A stretch of 9,821 bases of DNA from NCBI GenBank assembly GCA_020722685.1, contig DYKH01000177.1, positions 1 through 9,821 on the forward strand. Direction: 5' to 3'. The position numbers and the translations under genes are program-made. The DNA comes from Caldithrix sp. (GTDB lineage Bacteria > KSB1 > UBA2214 > DYKH01). Positions 4,744-9,821 of the stretch are shown one piece after another. Numbering within the stretch: the first letter of the stretch is position 1; each line of letters starts with the position of its first letter. The notes beneath the pieces were generated by a model. That model saw only the letters and a program-made list of their open reading frames with translations, did not search any database and had not been told where the DNA came from.

Positions 4744-5366
4744 GACTCACTTTACCAGAAGATGTCAAGCGTCGGTTTCCCTCTCTGCGCCAGTGGGGTC
4801 AACTGATAGTGCAGAGGTTGGAATCTATAACGCAGGAAATCTTCGCTCGCCTTGAAACCGAGATCGAACGACTTGAAGATTTGATCCACAGGGTTAAGCA
4901 GGATTCTGACTCGTCCTATTACTGGGTCACGAACTATTACTCTTACGTGCCGCCGAACGCGCGCGTTATGTCAAGGTTCCGAGACGGTTATGTCAAGATT
5001 AAAAAGGGCGAACCAGCGACGATCTCAGTCATACCTGACTGGGACATTTATCGTGAGCAAAAAGACGTTACGGCGGATAATGAAATTAACTGGTCTCATG
5101 GCACTTTGTTCTACGTGGAGCTTAACGGGAATACAGCTTTAACATTCAGGAGCACAATCACCGGTAAAGAAATCATTGTCATAGTTAAACAGAACGCTAC
5201 TACCGCTTATGCTTGTACTTGGCCGGTTGACGTCCTTTGGCCTGGTGGTACTGAACCTGATTTGACCACGGTTGGCTTAGGATCGACCAATATTTTCACT
5301 TTCATCCAATACGAAACGAACATGGCACCTTATATAGTCGGTTACGCAACATTGAATGCATCATGA
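4740..5366 (+). CDS. Coiled-coil fibre protein with shared C-terminal beta domain
   Basis: A 208-aa virion protein. Residues ~14-57 (LRQWGQLIVQRLESITQEIF, then ARLETEIERLEDLIHRVKQD) form a long amphipathic helix, probably a trimeric or dimeric coiled coil. A linker rich in Tyr and Pro follows (SYYWVTNYYSYVPPNARV). From residue 116 (INWSHG) to the end is a beta domain with LFYVELNGNTALTF, GKEIIVIVKQNATTAYAC and WPGGTEPDL, homologous by eye to the last ~95 residues of the gene at 3516. AGGGGAG at 4722-4728, 11 bases upstream, may serve as its ribosome binding site, and the start overlaps the previous stop (ATGA). The helix could dock it to the tail while the beta domain points outward. The structural role is well supported; the exact position in the virion is not. 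Confidence 0.8.
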   Translation: MRLTLPEDVKRRFPSLRQWGQLIVQRLESITQEIFARLETEIERLEDLIHRVKQDSDSSYYWVTNYYSYVPPNARVMSRFRDGYVKIKKGEPATISVIPDWDIYREQKDVTADNEINWSHGTLFYVELNGNTALTFRSTITGKEIIVIVKQNATTAYACTWPVDVLWPGGTEPDLTTVGLGSTNIFTFIQYETNMAPYIVGYATLNAS

Positions 5367-7156
5367 CGCGCGGTGATACAGTCTTTGATGGTTTTACGCA
5401 GCTGCTCGGTGGTATGGACGGCTCTATTCCACCGGACGACGCTGCTATGGCCAATAGGACTGCATTTGCGGTCAATTCGGTACATCGTGGCGGATTCATA
5501 ACTCATAGGCCCGCCCTGTTGAGTCGGTCTTTGGATTTTCTCGATGACGAGACTTTGCATAGCCTATTTCTTGGTAAATTCCAAGGTGCCACCGTCTATT
5601 ATCCTGACCATGGCGCGCCTGTACTTATTGTGGCGATCGGCGGCAGATTGTTTAGGATCGAAATTTACGCAGACTATCAAGTGCTCGAAATAAGCATTCC
5701 AGATGATTACAACAGTTCATTGCTGGAACGCTGTTGGTTCTTTCAAGCCGAGAAATGGCTTATCTGCCAGGATGGCGAAAGTGCGCCCATAATCTATGAC
5801 GGCGAAAGAAGCCGTCGAGCTGAGCCCAATGAGATTAAAGCCGGCACATGCGGTGTTTATGCGTGGGGAAGGATCTGGTACGCCTTGCCAGATGGCCATA
5901 GTTATCGCGCCACAGACATCGTGTACGGATCAGGCAACAGAGATGACGTCCTAAAAGAGACTGAGTGTGAGTACCTGACTGGAGCTGATTTTGTCCTTCC
6001 TAATGTAGCAGGCGAAATCCGGGCTATAGTTGTGCCTGGAATGATCGACAATGCCACTGGTCAAGGCCCTGTCCACGTTTTTACTGAGAACGCAATATTC
6101 AGTTGTAATGCACCTTTGGACAGAGACAGCTGGTTTGACATGACCAATCCGCTTCAGACTATCAGTCAAAATCAACACGGGGCATTGAGTGACCGGGCTT
6201 GTGTGGTGGTCAATGGTGACATTCTCATGCGCGCTCTGGACGGTATCAGAAGCTATGCAATCGCCAGACGCGATTTTGGTACCTGGGTTAACACGCCTAT
6301 AAGCAGGGAAATCGACGCTTTCATCGCAAAGGACAACAAACCGCTTCTTCTTTATGCCAGCGGCTGTCTCTACGATAACCGGCTGTTGATGACTTGCACA
6401 CCGTTTAAGAAAGGCCAATACGGCGTTTTACATAAAGGACTTGTCGTAATGGATTTTAATCCTATTGCCAGTTTCAGAGATCGGCGGCCGCCAATCTGGG
6501 ACGGGCTTTGGACAGGATTGGATATTCACCAGGTCTTGGTTAGCACTTACCTCGGTGTGCAGCGTTGTTTTATTTTCGCTCGCGACCAGAATGGTTATGT
6601 CACCCTCTGGGAATTCGACCAGACAGCGAAGCTGGATAACAACAGTAAGCCCATCGAATGGATGTTTGCTACAAGACAAATGAACTTCGACACGCCACTT
6701 GTTGCTAAACGACTCGGCAAAGGCGAATTATGGGTTAATGACTTGTACGGTCAGGTTGACTTCGCGGTCGAATACAAGCCTGACGATTATCCATTCTCTG
6801 CGTCATGGGCGAGCTGGTCGGAATGTGCTAATACAGAAACATGCTCTATCGAAGCCACGCCTGCATCAGGTAAACCTTACGGATGCATTGTACCGCAAAA
6901 CCGTCCACTGCAATATCGTCCCCGGATGCAATTACCCATGCCACAGGAAGGTTGTAATTTGATGTCGTCCGCTGATCTGTCCATCGGCTACAAATTCCAG
7001 CCGATATTCAAAGTGAAAGGATCTTGTAAAATTACCATGTTTAAGGCTGAAGCTTATGTTGAAAGTGACTCGCCGAATTTACATTGCGAGACCGGCAGTT
7101 GCGTGACTGCTAGCGGTTGCGATATTGATCCGTTTGAATATAGAGTAGACGTATGA
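5363..7156 (+). CDS. Large beta-propeller-like tail structural protein
   Basis: A 597-aa protein of a family I recognise from many uncultured and podovirus-like phages. The N-terminal signature F8-DGFTQLLGGMDG followed by P-DD-A-NR-VN--RGGF-T-RP (residues 8-50) is typical. Blade-like motifs repeat after it: GKFQGATVYYP, VAIGGRLFRI, FFQAEKWLICQDG-AP-IYDG (126-148), YAWGRIW, DIVYGSGNRDD, QGPVHVFTENAIFS, VVVNGDILMRALDGIRSY, LLLYASGCLYDNRLLMT, GLWTGLDIHQV and GYVTLWEF. This repeated Gly-aromatic pattern suggests a beta propeller like that of short-tailed phage tubular/nozzle proteins, though that assignment is inferred. The last 110 residues hold eight Cys (488, 494, 508, 531, 555, 575, 580, 586). 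Starts and stops overlap both neighbours by four bases, and no ribosome binding site precedes the ATG, which argues for translational coupling. Confidence 0.85.
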   Translation: MTRGDTVFDGFTQLLGGMDGSIPPDDAAMANRTAFAVNSVHRGGFITHRPALLSRSLDFLDDETLHSLFLGKFQGATVYYPDHGAPVLIVAIGGRLFRIEIYADYQVLEISIPDDYNSSLLERCWFFQAEKWLICQDGESAPIIYDGERSRRAEPNEIKAGTCGVYAWGRIWYALPDGHSYRATDIVYGSGNRDDVLKETECEYLTGADFVLPNVAGEIRAIVVPGMIDNATGQGPVHVFTENAIFSCNAPLDRDSWFDMTNPLQTISQNQHGALSDRACVVVNGDILMRALDGIRSYAIARRDFGTWVNTPISREIDAFIAKDNKPLLLYASGCLYDNRLLMTCTPFKKGQYGVLHKGLVVMDFNPIASFRDRRPPIWDGLWTGLDIHQVLVSTYLGVQRCFIFARDQNGYVTLWEFDQTAKLDNNSKPIEWMFATRQMNFDTPLVAKRLGKGELWVNDLYGQVDFAVEYKPDDYPFSASWASWSECANTETCSIEATPASGKPYGCIVPQNRPLQYRPRMQLPMPQEGCNLMSSADLSIGYKFQPIFKVKGSCKITMFKAEAYVESDSPNLHCETGSCVTASGCDIDPFEYRVDV

Positions 7157-7905
7157 CACAACTTTACAGATATTTACCAGGCTTGTTCAGCCTTCACTTT
7201 GAAGGGTTCCCCGCAGGTTATTGCTATCCGGGCGATCCGAATGTCTTTGCACAAGACCTTTTGCAGTACGTACAGATCTTGCCGAACGCTTCTGCCACGG
7301 CCTATTACTGCATAGGGTCAGACATTCCGGGACCCAGTTACCACGGCATGGCGTGGCTAAGAACAAACAGTGGCGATAAGGACGGCTGGTATTATTGGCT
7401 TGAAACAGTAGGCGCATGGGTAAGGCCCCATCCTATTCCGCCCTTAAGCAAAGAACGCAAGATTTGGGTTGGGACATTGACCGAACTGCAAACCTACGAC
7501 TATGGTGATACAAACGCAGTAGGACCAGCTAGTGGGCCGTTCTGGGAAGTCGACAGTGCTTTCGAGGCTAAGTTCCCAGTCGGTGTCGGTCAATTTGCCT
7601 CAGCAGGAGCGGTGAACGTGACAGAAACAACGACAAGCACAGGCCTAACAGGCGAAGACAAGCACGTGCTGACCGCACAAGAAATGCCTCTGCACACACA
7701 CGGCTATTTTGATCCAAGGATAGGAGCAGGTGAAGGCATACAGGGCGATGCCGATCCTAACTGGGTTATGTACAAACACCCAACAAATGAGAATTGCACA
7801 GGGACAAGTTGTCCTGCGGGCGAGAATCAACCGCACAATAACCTACCGCCGTTTTACGGTGTATATTTCATCAAGCGAACGGCTAGGATATATTATAAGG
7901 CATGA
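7153..7905 (+). CDS. Tail-collar-type fibre protein
   Basis: A 250-aa protein whose C-terminal half resembles the phage tail collar / microcystin-dependent protein group. It shows FPVGVGQFASAG (a variant of F-vG-G), LTAQEMPLHTHGY with H181 and H183, and near the end H228-NNLPPFYGVYFIKRTARIYYK, the familiar HNNLPP-x-Y...IK ending. The N-terminal ~120 residues (LYRYLPGLFSLHFEGFPAGY, WLRTNSGDKDGWYYWLET) probably hold a base domain that docks to the tail, followed by an acidic/Tyr linker. C215 and C220 in ENCTGTSC lie in the loop-rich part between the two motifs, a good place for a disulfide-stapled exposed loop. Overlaps of four bases join it to the propeller gene and to the next gene. The likely role is host recognition at the tail tip or collar. 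Confidence 0.82.
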   Translation: MTQLYRYLPGLFSLHFEGFPAGYCYPGDPNVFAQDLLQYVQILPNASATAYYCIGSDIPGPSYHGMAWLRTNSGDKDGWYYWLETVGAWVRPHPIPPLSKERKIWVGTLTELQTYDYGDTNAVGPASGPFWEVDSAFEAKFPVGVGQFASAGAVNVTETTTSTGLTGEDKHVLTAQEMPLHTHGYFDPRIGAGEGIQGDADPNWVMYKHPTNENCTGTSCPAGENQPHNNLPPFYGVYFIKRTARIYYKA

Positions 7906-8891
7906 GACTGACATTAAAAGACCTTAAGAATGGACGTGCGCCGCATCTACTTGGCGTTTGCGCCGATGACGGCAGGTTTGTTTCTTGGCTCAACAGCGCA
8001 CAAGCACGTCTCTTGAACTGCGGGCGGTGGTGGGGAACAGTGGCGCGCGTTCTTATTTGTGGCACGCAAGGCTGTGTTACATGGCCGCGCGAGATAGCCA
8101 CGATCGAAGCTGCAAGGCTGAATGACACGCCTGTGCCAGTGCGCAATCTATGGTACGAGTTTAGACAGTTTGGTTCAACGCTTGCTTTGTCCAGCCCAGC
8201 TAATCGGACTGTTGAATTGATAGATTACGGGATGACGCCAGTTGTGACAGACATAACCGGCACATCGAAAAAGGTCATTGCTTACGCTACGCACTCAGCT
8301 GATGAGACGGCGGGTAAAAGAATTCTCGTCCAAGGCAGAGACCAAAATGGTCAGTGGGTAAGGACACAAGACGGAAGCAACTTTGTGGACGGCGAATGGA
8401 TAACTCTGACCACCACTGGCGCAGTCAGCACCAATTACTTCGATGGGGGTATAACCGGTGTTCAAAAAGACGAAACAACACATGATGTTCTGCTTTATCA
8501 GTACGGATCCTCTGGGCCGGAACTGCTGCTTGGCAGGTACCAGCCGAATGAGACCAATCCGTTTTACAGGCGCAGTTACGTGAAGAATTTTAGTAAACAA
8601 TTATGTTGCGATGGTGTATTTCAGCTTGAGGTAATCGCCAAACTGCAGCATGTACCAGTAAAGGCGGACAACGACTGGTTCATTCTGCAGAATGAGGCGG
8701 CATTACAACTCGGTGCGCTTGCGTGTAAATTAGAGGAAATAGGCGAAACCCAACGCGCCGAAGTCGAATTTCGCAAAGCAATACGTGAATTGCAGCGCGA
8801 ACTGGATACAATGACGGGTCAACAATACACGATCACGGCAAGCGGTCACGGCACAGCGCTGCCGTCGAGAGTGTTCAAAGGTATGATTTAA
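7902..8891 (+). CDS. Conserved phage structural protein, tail adaptor/tubular-A-like candidate
   Basis: A 329-aa protein of a family I know from uncultured phages without a firm name. Landmarks are NSAQARLLNCGRWWGTVARV (31-50), CGTQGCVTWPREIATIEA (53-70), VRNLWYEF (80-87), ILVQGRDQNGQWVRTQDG, GITGVQKDETTHDVLLY, PNETNPFYRRSYV and VIAKLQHVPVKADNDWFILQ. The C-terminus (about 265-312) is a charged helix, LACKLEEIGETQRAEVEFRK and on, ending near MTGQQ. Middle-sized beta-rich proteins with this ending commonly sit beside propeller-like tail proteins. A head-to-tail adaptor or tail-tube role, as for tail tubular protein A of T7-like phages, is a reasonable inference but not shown by any motif. Its ATG overlaps the previous stop in ATGA, with AAGG only one base away, too close for a normal ribosome binding site. 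Confidence 0.78.
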   Translation: MRLTLKDLKNGRAPHLLGVCADDGRFVSWLNSAQARLLNCGRWWGTVARVLICGTQGCVTWPREIATIEAARLNDTPVPVRNLWYEFRQFGSTLALSSPANRTVELIDYGMTPVVTDITGTSKKVIAYATHSADETAGKRILVQGRDQNGQWVRTQDGSNFVDGEWITLTTTGAVSTNYFDGGITGVQKDETTHDVLLYQYGSSGPELLLGRYQPNETNPFYRRSYVKNFSKQLCCDGVFQLEVIAKLQHVPVKADNDWFILQNEAALQLGALACKLEEIGETQRAEVEFRKAIRELQRELDTMTGQQYTITASGHGTALPSRVFKGMI

Positions 8892-8895
8892 AAAT

Positions 8896-9600
8896 ATGCT
8901 TGGCGCACTTGCACTTGGTCTTGGTGGTTTATTTGGTGGATTAGGCGGATTATTCGGCGGTAACGCCAGCTCCCGCGCGCGAAGACGCTTGATAGAAGCG
9001 GCTAATCTACCAGGGCTTGATATTGGGGCATTAACTGGCGAATCATTGAGCAATATCTTAGCCAATTTACCGCAAGCTGAGAATGTCGCTGCCCGGATAA
9101 ACGCTGCCAATGCGCAACAGTTATTAGAGAATCTTGGGGTGGCTATACCGGGATACAGTGGCACAAGAGAAACGGCAATGAAAAGGATAAACGAGTATTT
9201 AAGCGGTGTATTACCGGAAGACGTCAGCCAAGCCGTCATGCGGGCAACTGCTGGAAGAGCGATTGGAACTGGCCTTGGAGGTGGTACACCGCTTGCGCGT
9301 GCGCTGACATGGCGTGACCTTGGTCGGACAAGTGAACAAGCCATAAGGTATGGTTTGGAATCTTTCCTGCGGACACCGTCGGCATTGCCTTACACCACGC
9401 CAATGCAGGTCGGGACGTTAGTCGGGCCCAGCCCTCTCGATCTCATTAATTTGCGTGCCCAGGAACGGGCGCAAAAGCAAAAGTTGCTCGCAGAAGCAGC
9501 TGGCCTGAAGGGAGCAACTGGGACATGGGCAAATATATTTGGCCAGCTTGGTGGACTCGGCATAGGCGCAGGTCTACGGAGCATCTTGGGTCTTGACTAG
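8896..9600 (+). CDS. Gly/Ala-rich internal or ejection protein candidate
   Basis: A 234-aa protein starting MLGALALGLGGLFGGLGGLF, a glycine-zipper-like hydrophobic stretch, and ending IFGQLGGLGIGAGLRSILGLD, a second one. Between them lie helical segments (SRARRRLIEAANLPGLD, LSNILANLPQAENVAARINA, ALTWRDLGRTSEQAIRYG) and a charged helix INLRAQERAQKQKLLAEAAG. Gly-zipper ends flanking an amphipathic helical body are typical of podovirus ejection proteins that form membrane pores during DNA entry. It starts four bases after the previous stop, without a visible ribosome binding site, and a similar helix-rich gene follows. Ejection is inferred from composition and position; a scaffold or minor structural protein is also possible. 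Confidence 0.72.
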   Translation: MLGALALGLGGLFGGLGGLFGGNASSRARRRLIEAANLPGLDIGALTGESLSNILANLPQAENVAARINAANAQQLLENLGVAIPGYSGTRETAMKRINEYLSGVLPEDVSQAVMRATAGRAIGTGLGGGTPLARALTWRDLGRTSEQAIRYGLESFLRTPSALPYTTPMQVGTLVGPSPLDLINLRAQERAQKQKLLAEAAGLKGATGTWANIFGQLGGLGIGAGLRSILGLD

Positions 9601-9662
9601 TTCTTAACCTTTAGGCCTGCCCTGGAAGTTTGGTATGAAATATTCAACCTAAATTTGCGGCT
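9601..9662 (+). other. 62-base gap, no feature called
   Basis: This is the longest gap between genes in the window. It holds TTTAGG (9608-9613) that could pair with a downstream CCTAAA (about 9649-9654), but the loop is long and the stem weak, so I call neither a terminator nor a promoter. No convincing -35/-10 pair and no purine-rich ribosome binding site before the ATG at 9663 is visible. Confidence 0.3.
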
Positions 9663-9821
9663 ATGGACATCGATCTGATCAGACCAATTCAAGTTGGTGC
9701 GGCGCTGGTGGAAAGTGCGCAACAGCAAGCCTTGGCGCGGGAAAGAGCACAGTTGGAAGCTCAGCGGCTACTGGAAGAAATGCGCCAACAGAAAATGCTT
9801 GAAAACTATAGGAACCAATTA
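9663..9821 (+). CDS. Coiled-coil virion protein, 3'-partial
   Basis: An open frame from ATG 9663 to the right edge (53 codons seen): MDIDLIRPIQVGAALVESAQ, then QQALARERAQLEAQRLLEEM, then RQQKMLENYRNQL. It is almost entirely Gln/Glu/Ala/Arg/Leu with heptad-like spacing, so a long coiled coil is likely. A short VGAAL segment precedes the helix. It is similar in composition to the tail end of the upstream ejection-type protein and is probably another internal virion or ejection protein of the same module. The full length and function cannot be seen. Confidence 0.6.
   Translation, partial: MDIDLIRPIQVGAALVESAQQQALARERAQLEAQRLLEEMRQQKMLENYRNQL

Noticed and set aside
5951..6418. 155-aa open frame on the minus strand
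   Set aside because: It is fully inside the 597-aa tail gene, with no domain pattern and no promoter or ribosome binding site; it is a shadow frame.
7153..7905. Possible diversity-generating retroelement target in the collar-type fibre gene
   Set aside because: There is no reverse transcriptase, no template repeat and no second copy of the gene's 3' end in the window, so nothing supports a variable region beyond the protein type.
8730..9344. 204-aa open frame on the minus strand
   Set aside because: It lies antisense across the 3' end of the 329-aa gene and the Gly/Ala-rich gene. Its Pro/Arg/Ser/Ala-rich product is the usual mirror of Gly/Ala-rich coding sequence, and it would overlap two well-supported genes.

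Overview
The window is a stretch of a tailed double-stranded DNA phage genome (free virus or prophage). Everything that reads as a gene lies on the plus strand. Genes are packed with gaps of 0 to about 60 bases, and six junctions are four-base ATGA stop/start overlaps. No gene-free stretch exceeds 300 bases. Base composition is near 50 % GC. I see no tRNA, rRNA, CRISPR array, insertion sequence, integrase or reverse transcriptase. A lipoprotein signal with a clear lipobox, together with several small inner-membrane-type proteins, points to a Gram-negative-type host. I cannot name the host or the phage. A beta-propeller-like tail protein, an adaptor-like protein and an ejection-type protein, with no tape measure, tube or sheath gene in view, make a short-tailed (podovirus-like) virion the best guess.

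Layout. (1) 1-792: the 3' part of a tail-fibre or tail-appendage gene, open at the left edge. (2) 826-1500: three consecutive small membrane proteins (89, 77 and 57 aa), a probable lysis/holin cassette with no endolysin visible. (3) 1511-1714: a very basic 67-aa protein. (4) 1751-2617: a calcineurin-type metallophosphoesterase with phage-variant motifs. (5) 2584-2985: a probable winged-helix protein, whose 3' third overlaps a second, more coding-like reading frame. (6) 2982-3513: a lipoprotein, then a 59-aa protein that overlaps its end and carries a strong inverted repeat. (7) 3516-5366: a collagen-like fibre, a 122-aa unknown and a coiled-coil fibre; the first and third share the same C-terminal domain. 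(8) 5363-8891: a 597-aa propeller-like tail protein, a collar-type fibre and a 329-aa adaptor-like protein. (9) 8896-9821: a glycine-rich 234-aa ejection/internal-protein candidate and the start of a coiled-coil gene cut by the right edge.

How the parts fit: regions 7 to 9 look like the tail and appendage assembly line, and region 2 (possibly with the lipoprotein) the host-exit machinery. The phosphoesterase and winged-helix genes are probably accessory DNA-handling or regulatory functions. I found no clear undescribed defence or mobile system. The most interesting signals are the dual-frame region at 2861-2985, the small overlapped genes, the domain duplication in two fibre genes and the cysteine-rich tail of the propeller protein.
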